Positions 1 to 8,057 of a stretch of 64,000 nucleotides of DNA are shown piece by piece. A program made the position numbers and the translations under genes. Each line of letters begins with the position of its first letter. Within the stretch, counting starts at the first letter, position 1. A model generated the notes under the pieces. That model did no database searches. It saw only the letters and a program-made list of their open reading frames with translations, and was not told the DNA's origin. This DNA comes from Stieleria sp. JC731 (GTDB lineage Bacteria > Planctomycetota > Planctomycetia > Pirellulales > Pirellulaceae): NCBI RefSeq assembly GCF_020966635.1, contig NZ_JAJKFQ010000005.1, positions 1,328,481-1,392,480 of the forward strand. The letters are read 5' to 3'.

Positions 1-1
1 T

Positions 2-703
2 GGAGGTGGTCTCGGCCCCTTTATCGATATCCCCAGCGGTATGATCGTCTTTGGTGGAGCGATCGCGGCGTCATTGATCAACTTCCCATTGAAGATGAAC
101 TTGGGCGCCTTCTCTGTGATTTTGAAGACGTTCTTGTTCAAGCTGCCTTCACCTCAAGACACCATCGCCCAATTCAAAAAGTTTGCCGAGGTGGTTCGTA
201 AAGACGGCCTGTTGGCTCTCGAAGACCAAGCGTCACAAGTCACCGATGACTATATGAAACGAGGCTTGGAATCGTTGATCAGCGGTGTCGCTGCGGAGGA
301 CGTCGCGCGGTCGCTGGAAATCGAATTGTCGTACATCGAACAGCGTCACGCCGCTGGTAAAAAAATCATTGACGCGGCCGGTGCGGCTGCCCCTGCGTTC
401 GGGATGATCGGAACGCTTATCGGTCTGGTTCAGATGCTTCGTTCTTTGGACGACCCCAGTAAGATCGGTGGTGGTATGGCGGTCGCGTTGCTGACGACGC
501 TTTACGGTGCGTTGGTGGCTAACGTTGTCTGTATTCCCTTGGGCGGAAAGCTGGAAGCACGCAACGCCGAAGAATCCATGATTCGCGAACTGATGATCTG
601 CGGAATCACATTGCTCGGCGAAGGTGAAAGCCCACGTGTGGTCGAAGAAAAATTGCTCAGCTTCCTCGCCCCGAAAGCTCGACGCTCGATAGCGAAGGCA
701 TAG
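2..703 (+). CDS. motA: MotA-family flagellar stator proton-channel subunit, 5' truncated by window start
   Basis: The reading frame is open from base 2 (GGGLGPFIDIPSG) before the first ATG at 41, so the true start lies outside the window. MotA is the inner-membrane stator subunit that, with MotB, forms the ion channel driving flagellar rotation. Visible marks are the glycine-rich first membrane segment, the GAAAPAFGMIGTLIGLVQM stretch with the conserved membrane proline, and a last membrane segment ending in IPLGGKLEARN. The C-terminus looks complete. Four bases separate it from the first motB-like gene, so the three genes probably form one operon. ExbB/TolQ is unlikely because of the long cytoplasmic loop with charged residues typical of MotA. 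Confidence 0.93.
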   Translation, partial: GGGLGPFIDIPSGMIVFGGAIAASLINFPLKMNLGAFSVILKTFLFKLPSPQDTIAQFKKFAEVVRKDGLLALEDQASQVTDDYMKRGLESLISGVAAEDVARSLEIELSYIEQRHAAGKKIIDAAGAAAPAFGMIGTLIGLVQMLRSLDDPSKIGGGMAVALLTTLYGALVANVVCIPLGGKLEARNAEESMIRELMICGITLLGEGESPRVVEEKLLSFLAPKARRSIAKA

Positions 704-707
704 GTTC

Positions 708-1361
708 ATGGGTAAGGATAAACCGCCAGATCCGCCAGAAGACATCCCAGCGTGGTTTATGACGTACAGCGACGTGATCACGTTGCTGATGACGTTCTTT
801 ATTTTGCTGCTAACCTTCGCGACGACCGAACCGGAACGGTTTGAAAAAGTAACCGTCAGTGTTTTTGGACGCGCCGGTGCGACAGGCGTTGCAGGACACA
901 AGCATGATCAGCTTGATAAAAACACATGGACCACTCGTATTCGTTCACGAGTCGCCCGTATCGCAATGCAGGGCAGCGAGATGCCGCCGATCGAAAAGGA
1001 GATCGCGACGGCAGCGATCGGTAAAGGACTGGAGGGACCATCGGAGGATGCAGCGAAACGCGACGTGATGAAAACCTTCGCCTTCGAGCTTCCGCTTAAA
1101 AAGATGGTGGGCGACGACTTGAAGGTGAACCGTCAAGGTGCGCAGGCAGCCGCGAAGCTGGCAAAGCAACTCGAGTCGCTTAGCATCCACTGTGTTCTAG
1201 AAATCTCCGATCGCAATCTCGAAGATCATGTCTGCGCCTTCGCCGACTATCTTTATCACACCGAAAAAGCTCGACCCGGTCAGATCGGGACCGCCATCTC
1301 GGACAAGGTAACAACCGGGATGGTGCGAGTGGTACTCGAGCAGTATCAGAGTGGACGATGA
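708..1361 (+). CDS. motB: MotB-like stator protein 1
   Basis: A 217-residue protein with one N-terminal membrane helix carrying WFMTYSDVITLLMTFFILLL. Asp22 sits where MotB has its essential channel aspartate. In the family, MotB anchors the stator to peptidoglycan through an OmpA-like domain. Here the C-terminal part (about residues 130-215) has an OmpA-like strand pattern but lacks the usual peptidoglycan-binding signature, so wall binding is doubtful. It is four bases downstream of motA and its stop overlaps the start of the next gene (ATGA at 1358-1361), which implies translational coupling. Family assignment is firm; exact role relative to the second copy is inferred. Confidence 0.85.
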   Translation: MGKDKPPDPPEDIPAWFMTYSDVITLLMTFFILLLTFATTEPERFEKVTVSVFGRAGATGVAGHKHDQLDKNTWTTRIRSRVARIAMQGSEMPPIEKEIATAAIGKGLEGPSEDAAKRDVMKTFAFELPLKKMVGDDLKVNRQGAQAAAKLAKQLESLSIHCVLEISDRNLEDHVCAFADYLYHTEKARPGQIGTAISDKVTTGMVRVVLEQYQSGR

Positions 1362-2131
1362 GCAAGAAAAAGAAAGCTCCACCGAGTGCACCTAGTAAGG
1401 CCTACTTGGTTTCATTCGGCGATACGATGACGGCGCTCTTGGCGTTCTTTATCGTTCTCAACTCGCTCGCCAAGGAACAAACCGGTGCGAACCTTTATTC
1501 TGGAACCGGTTCGTTTGTAAACGCATTCACCAGTTCCGGCACACCAGGGCATCTTGGTGGGAACCGATCAGCCGATGTCATTCAGAAAGAGTCTCAGGCA
1601 CCAATCTACGCACTCGCTGAAAACTTAGATAAAAACGAAAAGCAAGATAACTTTGGGCCAGATGAAAACAACAACCACGAGCGGGTGATTGACCGGGATC
1701 GCGAGCAGTTTCAAAAGTTTCTGACCGATCTTGAACAGAAGATCGATCTGAAGACGCTGCCGCAAATCGAAGATCAGGTCGTTTTTGATTCGTTCCAGCC
1801 ACCGGACCCGCAGACGGGAAAGCTCAGCTTGCAAGCGACGCAACTGATTTCCGAGGCTCTTTCAAAGATGCGTGATGAACGCATGGTGATGGAAATAGTC
1901 TTGTGGGCAAACATGCCAAAGGCATCAAGCTTGAAGCGGACGCTTGATAAGTCGGTCGAGATGAGAACGGAAGTCGAATCCACGTTTTGGATGGACCAAT
2001 CCACTCGGTCGCGGATCAAGTATCGCGTCAAGCCATGGCTGTTTGCCGACGCCAAGCGACCTTACCTTTCGGTGATCTTAGGTCGCAAAGGCGCGGAGAC
2101 TGCAATTTCCAATGCCTCAACATCTCAGTGA
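1358..2131 (+). CDS. MotB-like stator protein 2
   Basis: A second MotB-type protein, 257 residues, directly coupled to the first by a 4-base overlap. After a basic N-terminus (MSKKKKAPPS) comes a single membrane helix with SFGDTMTALLAFFIVL; Asp22 is again at the channel position. The periplasmic part is only weakly OmpA-like and differs from its neighbour. Two different MotB-like proteins after one motA suggests a hetero-oligomeric stator or two alternative stators sharing one MotA. The first copy of the CTAG-bounded palindromic element begins 12 bases after its stop codon. Confidence 0.8.
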   Translation: MSKKKKAPPSAPSKAYLVSFGDTMTALLAFFIVLNSLAKEQTGANLYSGTGSFVNAFTSSGTPGHLGGNRSADVIQKESQAPIYALAENLDKNEKQDNFGPDENNNHERVIDRDREQFQKFLTDLEQKIDLKTLPQIEDQVVFDSFQPPDPQTGKLSLQATQLISEALSKMRDERMVMEIVLWANMPKASSLKRTLDKSVEMRTEVESTFWMDQSTRSRIKYRVKPWLFADAKRPYLSVILGRKGAETAISNASTSQ

Positions 2132-2142
2132 CCGAGTTTCGG

Positions 2143-2274
2143 CTAGTGCTTCATTCCATATGGAAACACGGGTTCGGGTCATCAGCCGACCGAACGTTCG
2201 CCGCGGTTATTGCACTGAAGCCGTGGCTAACGCCATACGGCCAATCCTAAAATCGAGTTGCAACGAAGCACTAG
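2143..2274 (-). repeat. CTAG-bounded palindromic element, copy 1 (MITE-like)
   Basis: A 132-bp element bounded by CTAG at 2143-2146 and 2271-2274, with near-perfect terminal inverted repeats (CTAGTGCTTCATTCC against its partner ending GCAACGAAGCACTAG). An internal hairpin contains GGCGTTAGCC and related stem words. It is the same element as at 46314 and 47791. Read on the minus strand it starts with the TAG stop codon of fmt (2271-2273). No ORF is carried. The element is more diverged than the other two copies in the right stem. Confidence 0.85.
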
Positions 2275-3233
2275 GACGGTTGAATAAAACTTGTGCCGCG
2301 CTGAAGCTGATGTCCTCGCAGCCACTGTTCGCCACTCATTTGATTCTTGCCAGCGGGGCGCAGCTGGTCGATCTGTAAAAAGCCGTCACCACAGCGCACG
2401 ATCAATTGTCCTTCGCCGGTGACTTGACCCGCGGCCAGGTCGGTTGCGTCGTTTTCAACGGAGCTGACTTTTAGGATGGCGATCCGTTGCGGCGGTTTGT
2501 TCTCGCGAAGTTGGACTTCGGTATAGGCAATCGGCCAGGGCTGCATACCGCGGACGTGGCAATCGATTTTGGATTGTGACCATGCCCAATCGATCTGAGC
2601 TTCTTGTTTATTCAGCCGCGGAGCCTTGGTGGCTTTGGCTGGGTCCTGGATCTCGCCGATAGTTTCTTCGCCATTCCACTGGCGAAGCTTTTCGATGGAT
2701 TCCATCACGAGATCGACGCCAAGACTTGAAAGACGTTCTTCTAATTGACCTGACGTTTCTTCCGCCAAGATATCCGTGGTCGCGCTCGCCAAGATCGGGC
2801 CGCCATCCAGCCTGGGCGTCATGTGGATCACACTGACACCGGTTTGAGGGTCACCGCTCAGCAACGCACGCTGAACCGGCGCCGCGCCCCGGTAAGCTGG
2901 CAGCAACGAACCGTGCAGATTGATACCGCCAAGCTTCGCCGATCCCAGTGCTGCAGGTTTCAGGATTTGTCCGTAGTCACAGACAACCATTAGATCAGCA
3001 CCCAGTTGCTGCAATCGCGCTACAGCCTCTTCATCGTTGATCAACATCGGGTCCATGATCGGCAGACCATGTTCGGTTGCCCAGGTGCGGACCGGTGCCG
3101 GAGGCGGACCTTTGCGGCTCTTGACTGGAGGTTCCGGTTTGGTGACGACCGCGATGATCTCGTTTTCGGATTGGCGGATCGCTTCAAAGCTAGGAACCGC
3201 GAACGGGCCCGTGCCCATCAAGATAATTTTCAA
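2271..3233 (-). CDS. fmt: Methionyl-tRNA formyltransferase
   Basis: Formylates the amino group of initiator Met-tRNA with 10-formyltetrahydrofolate. The 320-residue length matches the family. The N-terminus MKIILMGTGPFAVPSF is typical, the folate/catalytic loop SLLPAYRGAAPVQ is intact, and the catalytic trio is visible as Asn105, His107 and Asp143 (RLDGGP). A C-terminal OB-fold part follows from about residue 210. It lies 83 bases after def, the partner enzyme that removes the formyl group, in the same direction. Its TAG stop overlaps the edge of palindromic element copy 1, so the 3' end of the message would carry that hairpin. Confidence 0.95.
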   Translation of the reverse strand: MKIILMGTGPFAVPSFEAIRQSENEIIAVVTKPEPPVKSRKGPPPAPVRTWATEHGLPIMDPMLINDEEAVARLQQLGADLMVVCDYGQILKPAALGSAKLGGINLHGSLLPAYRGAAPVQRALLSGDPQTGVSVIHMTPRLDGGPILASATTDILAEETSGQLEERLSSLGVDLVMESIEKLRQWNGEETIGEIQDPAKATKAPRLNKQEAQIDWAWSQSKIDCHVRGMQPWPIAYTEVQLRENKPPQRIAILKVSSVENDATDLAAGQVTGEGQLIVRCGDGFLQIDQLRPAGKNQMSGEQWLRGHQLQRGTSFIQPS

Positions 3234-3316
3234 AACGTGGAGGCTCCGTCAGATGCACGCTGGCGAAATGTTGACCGTCAAATCTTCTGACCCGACTGAA
3301 ATGTTCACGCGACCGA

Positions 3317-3910
3317 TCAGCAATACTTCTCGGTCCAATGGCTCAGACGTTGGATTAACTCTTCGTCCGACGGGATCGCGCCGGTCGCCTGTTTCGAACG
3401 GAAGTCTGTCTCGAATTCGTCCAGTTCGTACTGCAGCTCCTGCGCGGCTTGGTCGTTCATCCGGTCGAAAAACATTGTCCCGTCGAGGTGATCGATTTCG
3501 TGCAAGAACACACGGGCTAGGAATCCGTCGACCGTCGCGTCGATCGCGTTGCCGGAAATGTCGTATGCACTGATGCGGATCGACTTCGGACGGATCACTT
3601 CACCGGTCAAACCTGGTACGCTCAGGCACCCTTCGCTGGAAGCGACATTGCCTTTGGGGCGTTGGACTTCCGGATTCAAAATGACGAATTCCTCGCCCTC
3701 GCCCCGTTCACCGGTTGGATTGGCGACAAACATTCGCAGCGGCAGGTCGACTTGATTGGCGGCCAACCCGACGCCCTTGTGTTCGTACATCAAGTCCAGC
3801 ATCTCCTGGGCAATCTGCTTTAATTCGGCATCGACCTTGCGGATCGGCTTGCTGACATAGCGGAGCGTCGGGTGCGGATAATGAATGACTTCGAGCGGCA
3901 TGACGGTCAA
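3317..3910 (-). CDS. def: Peptide deformylase
   Basis: Metalloenzyme that removes the N-formyl group from new proteins. All three family motifs are present: GVGLAANQ (46-53), EGCLS (93-97, metal ligand Cys95) and HEIDH (137-141, with two metal-ligand histidines and the catalytic glutamate). At 197 residues it is slightly long, with an acidic C-terminal tail after about residue 165. The start at 3910 (MTVMPLEVIHYP) could instead be the internal Met4. It precedes fmt in the same direction, the usual pairing. Confidence 0.95.
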   Translation of the reverse strand: MTVMPLEVIHYPHPTLRYVSKPIRKVDAELKQIAQEMLDLMYEHKGVGLAANQVDLPLRMFVANPTGERGEGEEFVILNPEVQRPKGNVASSEGCLSVPGLTGEVIRPKSIRISAYDISGNAIDATVDGFLARVFLHEIDHLDGTMFFDRMNDQAAQELQYELDEFETDFRSKQATGAIPSDEELIQRLSHWTEKYC

Positions 3911-4296
3911 AATGAAAAAAGAGTTGGCGTTTCAAGATCGACTATAATGACGGATCGATTCGGTCTTGTCATTCGGGTTGACTAAATATCGTCGACCAAG
4001 TCCCTTCGATGGTCCTCGCCCCCTCGACACCCTCTTTCTGGTTTGCGAACATCGGGACCGCTTCGGAATCCCCGTAACTGGCGGTGTTTTCGCTTTGATG
4101 GGATATCGAAACCGATGTGATCTGTGTTGGGAAAGTGATGGTGGACCGCCAAAACTTGCCTACTGGGTCTCATCGCGCATTTGTCTATTCTGCCCGACTC
4201 GCCCGATCGGTCTGGCGGCTTGGCAAAGTTAATTTGCCGATTCAGCTTGCTTCTCCTGACGTGCCCACATCTCTGCCTCGCCGAACCCAGATTGAA
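3911..4296. other. Intergenic region between def and mch
   Basis: 386 bases between divergent genes. It must hold the promoters for def (-) and for the mch operon (+). A TATAAT hexamer occurs at 3943-3948, but no -35 box with normal spacing stands before it. An open frame runs through 4117-4296 into mch, but it has no recognisable protein content. I see no RNA gene or repeat. Confidence 0.5.
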
Positions 4297-5253
4297 ATGA
4301 AGTTGTCACCGAACCAGCTGGCAATCCACGTGATCGAAGGATTGGAGGCGAACTTTCAGAGTAAAGTCGCGATTCGAACGATCGCCGGAGCACGCGTTTT
4401 CGATTTTGGTATCGAAGTTCCTGGCGGTTTGTCGGACGGGTTGGCGCTCGCGTCGGTTAGCATGGGGGGCTTGGGCAATGTCTCGCTGTCCCCCTGTGAT
4501 CGCGAGCGTTACATCGCCAGCCACCAAGTTCTCGTCGCAACCGACTTTCCCAAATTAGCTTGCTTGGGTTGCCAGTACGCGGGCTGGCCCGTTCAGACCG
4601 ATGACTTCTTCGCGATGGGAAGCGGACCGATAAGGCTGAAACGAGGCCGCGAAGCAATGCTGCAAAAGTATGAGCTTCGCGACGAAGCTTCCGAAAAAGT
4701 GGTTGTGGTTTTGGAGGCCGAATCGTTTCCTACCGAATCGACCATCGGTTTGCTGTGTGAACAAGCCGGGGTTTCGCCCGACCAGCTAAGCATCTGTATC
4801 GCGCCGAGCACCTCCATCGCAGGAAGCGTCCAAGTGGTTGCCAGAAGCATCGAAACGGCGCTACACAAGATTGATGAACTTGGGTTCAACGTTTCGAATG
4901 TCATCAGCGGTGTGGGGGCTGCTCCGTTGCCTCCACCCGCAAAACGCGGTGACGTGATTGGTGGGATCGGTCGGACGAACGATGCGATGCTGTATGGTGC
5001 CGAAGTCACACTGTATGTCGACTGTGACGATTCAGACGTCGAGTCGATTTATCAACGTTTGCCCAGCTGTTCGTCGAACGATTTTGGCCGTCCGTTCGCA
5101 AAGATCTTTGCCGACTACGATCACGATTTTTACAAGGTCGACCCTTCGCTATTTAGTCCGGCTGTGGCCACCATTTGCAATCTGCGAAGCGGTCGCAGTT
5201 TCAGCGCCGGCAATCTTATGCCGCAGGTTTTACAGGAATCGTTCGGGGCATGA
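4297..5253 (+). CDS. mch: Methenyltetrahydromethanopterin cyclohydrolase
   Basis: Hydrolyses methenyl-H4MPT to formyl-H4MPT in the tetrahydromethanopterin C1 pathway, which planctomycetes share with methylotrophic proteobacteria and methanogens. The 318-residue protein from ATG 4297 begins MKLSPNQLAIHVIEGL, as expected for the family; the open frame extends upstream to 4117, but that part does not look like Mch. Family-like blocks include SDGLALASVSMGGLGNV and DVIGGIGRTNDAMLYGAEV. It is followed with an ATGA overlap by an ATP-grasp gene. In this organism the pathway probably serves formaldehyde oxidation or detoxification; that role is inferred. Confidence 0.92.
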   Translation: MKLSPNQLAIHVIEGLEANFQSKVAIRTIAGARVFDFGIEVPGGLSDGLALASVSMGGLGNVSLSPCDRERYIASHQVLVATDFPKLACLGCQYAGWPVQTDDFFAMGSGPIRLKRGREAMLQKYELRDEASEKVVVVLEAESFPTESTIGLLCEQAGVSPDQLSICIAPSTSIAGSVQVVARSIETALHKIDELGFNVSNVISGVGAAPLPPPAKRGDVIGGIGRTNDAMLYGAEVTLYVDCDDSDVESIYQRLPSCSSNDFGRPFAKIFADYDHDFYKVDPSLFSPAVATICNLRSGRSFSAGNLMPQVLQESFGA

Positions 5254-6167
5254 GCGTGGGACGCTTGCCGGTAAGGTTTCTGGTTCTTGGCCCCGATCAA
5301 GGCTGGCATGCGAACCAGTTGCGAACGGCTTGCCGGCATCGTGGAATCGATGTCGATTTCGCCGCATATGAGTCGCTGCGTTCGACTGTCGACCAGTGTC
5401 CACGCAACGAGTGCACCGCAGGCTCGCTCGAGTCGTTCGACGCAATCTTGACTCGGACAATGCCAGCGGCATCCATGGAGCAACTGACATATCGTTTGGC
5501 TGTGCTGCATTCGATTGCGGACAACTTGGGTGCAACGCAAACACCGATTGTGAATTCGCCTCGTGGCTTGGAATGGGCGATCGATAAGTTTGCGACATCG
5601 ATCCGGCTAGCAAGTTTAGGGTACCCAGTACCGGAAACTCATGTTGTCCAGAATCGGAATGACGCTTTGGCAGCGTTCGATTCATTGGGGGGCGACTGCG
5701 TCATCAAGCCAATCTTCGGTGGTGAAGGTCGGGGGGTGATGAGAGTTCAGGATCGCGAGTTGGCATGGACATGCTTTTCGACCCTGGAACAGCTGCAAGC
5801 GTCCATCGTTGTGCAGCGTTTCGTCTCGCCTGGCGGTCGCGACACGCGCTTGCTGGTGATCGGTGATCGCGTGCTTGGGTTTCGCCGAACTAATGAAAAA
5901 TCATTCCGGACAAACGTAGCCGGTGGTGCGACATGTGACATGATCGCAGTGGATTCAAAGCTTTCCGAAGACGCTTTGCGGATCACTGGTGCGTTGAAGC
6001 TCGAATTTGCTTCCGTCGATATCATCGACAACGACAACGGTCCCCCGTTATTCTTGGAGGTCAACGCGATTCCCGGATGGAAAGGGGCTCAAACCGTGTG
6101 TGGCGATTCAATTGCTGAAATGATTATCGAAAGACTTTGGAACTTATCGGATAAAACGAGTCAATGA
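5250..6167 (+). CDS. RimK-like ATP-grasp ligase, probable tetrahydromethanopterin-related
   Basis: A 305-residue ATP-grasp protein of the RimK/glutamate-ligase group (COG0189-like). The ATP-grasp core is visible from about residue 120: DCVIKPIFGGEGRGVMRV (phosphate-binding loop), the VVQRFVSPGGRDTR block and the metal-binding LFLEVNAIPGWKG. The chosen start, ATG 5250, overlaps the mch stop (ATGA); the frame is open further upstream inside mch. Related ATP-grasp proteins add glutamate-like residues to cofactors such as tetrahydromethanopterin and F420. Because it is coupled to mch, a role in maturing the H4MPT cofactor is the best guess, not shown by sequence alone. Confidence 0.8.
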   Translation: MSVGRLPVRFLVLGPDQGWHANQLRTACRHRGIDVDFAAYESLRSTVDQCPRNECTAGSLESFDAILTRTMPAASMEQLTYRLAVLHSIADNLGATQTPIVNSPRGLEWAIDKFATSIRLASLGYPVPETHVVQNRNDALAAFDSLGGDCVIKPIFGGEGRGVMRVQDRELAWTCFSTLEQLQASIVVQRFVSPGGRDTRLLVIGDRVLGFRRTNEKSFRTNVAGGATCDMIAVDSKLSEDALRITGALKLEFASVDIIDNDNGPPLFLEVNAIPGWKGAQTVCGDSIAEMIIERLWNLSDKTSQ

Positions 6168-7858
6168 CCAGCCAAGTTCGAGATGGGAATGTCGCTTCAC
6201 GACTTGAAGTCATCGCTTCGTTGACCCCCGGTGCGATCGCGACTGCCGAGCCGAGAGGTCCTAGGACCGCCGACGGGACTCGCAGTTATTCACTGACCAC
6301 GTTTGAGAATCTTGATCGTCAAAGTGATGCGATCGCGTGTGGTTTGGTGCGTTGGGGTCTGCGCCCGGGAATGCGCGTTGCCATGTTAGTGCCGTTCGGG
6401 GCAAAGTTCATCGAACTGGTTTTTGCGCTGCTGAAATCCGGTGTCACGGTGATCTTGATTGATCCGGGAATCGGCCGAAAACACTTGGTGCAGTGCTTGT
6501 CAGATGCCAAGCCCGACGGATTCATCGGGATCCCCAAGGCGATGGCGATTCGCACTTTGCTGAAGAGGAAGTTTCCGGCTGCGAAATGGAATGTGACCGT
6601 CGGACGGCGACTGTTTTGGGGCGGCAAAACCCTGGAACAAATCAAAGCGATGGGCATGCCACAATCCGGCGAGAACATCAAGGACGTTTTGCCGAGGATC
6701 GAGCGCTCGGATCCGGCCGCGATCATCTTCACCACCGGTAGCACAGGGCCACCCAAAGGCGTCTTGTATACACACGGAACGTTTCACTCGCAGATCGATC
6801 GAATCCGCGAACGCTACGACATCCATCGTGGTTCGCGTGACCTGGCTTGTTTTCCGTTGTTTGGGTTGTTCGACGCCGTCATGGGAGTGACCACGATCAT
6901 CCCGGATATGGACCCGACGCGGCCGGCTGATGTCGATCCCCAGCGTTTGATCGAAGCAGCCGAACAATGGGAGGTCGACCAGTCATTCGGTTCACCCGCG
7001 CTGTGGAATACGGTCGTCCGTTGGTGTGAAAACAATGGCGTTGCGGATCCGTTTCCGACGATGCGACGAATCCTAAGTGCAGGTGCTCCCGTTCCGGCAT
7101 CCACGATGATCCGGTTGCGGCGGCTGTTGTGCGAAGACGCAGAGATCTACACGCCCTACGGCGCGACGGAAGCATTGCCGTTGGCATCGATCGAGTCACG
7201 ACAAATCATCGAAGAAACCGGGCCGGCTTCAGAACGTGGAAAAGGCGTCTGTGTCGGAACACGATTTGACGATGTCCATTGGAAAGTAATCCAAATCAAT
7301 GACGGCCCAATCGAATCGATGGACGACGTCGTCGAGCTACCTCGCGGTAAAACTGGCGAACTGATGGTGACTGGCCCAATGGTCACAAGGCAATACGTCG
7401 TTCGCGAGGATCAAAATGCGATGCACAAAGTCGCGGACGGAGATCGAGTTTGGCATCGAATGGGCGACGTCGGATATCTCGACGATCAGGACCGTTTCTG
7501 GTTCTGTGGACGCAAAGCTCATCGCGTGACCAACGGAAAGAAAACTTGGTACACGGTGCCTTGCGAAGCGATCTTTAACGCTCATCCGAAAGTCTACCGT
7601 TGTGCGTTGGTTGGCAGAGGCAAGGCGGGTGAGCAGTCGCCGGTCATCCTTGTCGAACCGATTCCGGAAGCTTGGCCAAAAACTGAGGCAGAAAAGAGTC
7701 GGCTGGTTGAAGAGCTGCGCACGCTCGGTTCGCTGAATCCACTGACCTGCCGCATTGAAGAAATCGTCGTTCGCGATCAACCCTTGCCAACGGACATTCG
7801 TCACAACAGCAAAATCTTTCGCGAGCGGCTCAAAGCTGAGCTTGAAGCACAGCGGTGA
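6164..7858 (+). CDS. OleC-like AMP-forming fatty acid ligase / beta-lactone synthetase family
   Basis: A 564-residue ANL-superfamily adenylating enzyme. The P-loop-like motif TTGSTGPPKGV lies at about residues 189-199, the TPYGATEALP motif near 330 and the GDVGYLDDQDRFWFCGRK hinge region near 430. The block FPLFGLFDAVMGVTT with IPDMDPTRPADVDP is characteristic of the OleC branch, which closes beta-hydroxy acids to beta-lactones in long-chain olefin synthesis; related members are annotated only as fatty acid-CoA ligases. Its start overlaps the ATP-grasp stop (ATGA at 6164). No oleA, oleB or oleD is visible nearby, so the substrate is uncertain. Confidence 0.8.
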   Translation: MTSQVRDGNVASRLEVIASLTPGAIATAEPRGPRTADGTRSYSLTTFENLDRQSDAIACGLVRWGLRPGMRVAMLVPFGAKFIELVFALLKSGVTVILIDPGIGRKHLVQCLSDAKPDGFIGIPKAMAIRTLLKRKFPAAKWNVTVGRRLFWGGKTLEQIKAMGMPQSGENIKDVLPRIERSDPAAIIFTTGSTGPPKGVLYTHGTFHSQIDRIRERYDIHRGSRDLACFPLFGLFDAVMGVTTIIPDMDPTRPADVDPQRLIEAAEQWEVDQSFGSPALWNTVVRWCENNGVADPFPTMRRILSAGAPVPASTMIRLRRLLCEDAEIYTPYGATEALPLASIESRQIIEETGPASERGKGVCVGTRFDDVHWKVIQINDGPIESMDDVVELPRGKTGELMVTGPMVTRQYVVREDQNAMHKVADGDRVWHRMGDVGYLDDQDRFWFCGRKAHRVTNGKKTWYTVPCEAIFNAHPKVYRCALVGRGKAGEQSPVILVEPIPEAWPKTEAEKSRLVEELRTLGSLNPLTCRIEEIVVRDQPLPTDIRHNSKIFRERLKAELEAQR

Positions 7859-8057
7859 CCGTTGGTGGCACCGCAATGACATTGGTTCCATTCGAATTGG
7901 AAATTGAAAACGCGCCCTGATACGGCCGGTTGTTGGCCAACTAGATCAATCGGGGGCCTTCTATTTAATCCGCAGCGGTGGATCGAGTATGCTGTAGCGG
8001 TTTGTCGCCCCCTCGGGTGTCCGGTTGAATGTTACCGTCGATTGATCGAGCTGCTTC

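Noticed and set aside
233-901. 222-codon open frame antisense to motA
   Set aside because: It is the shadow of motA/motB with no signature and an unusual composition.
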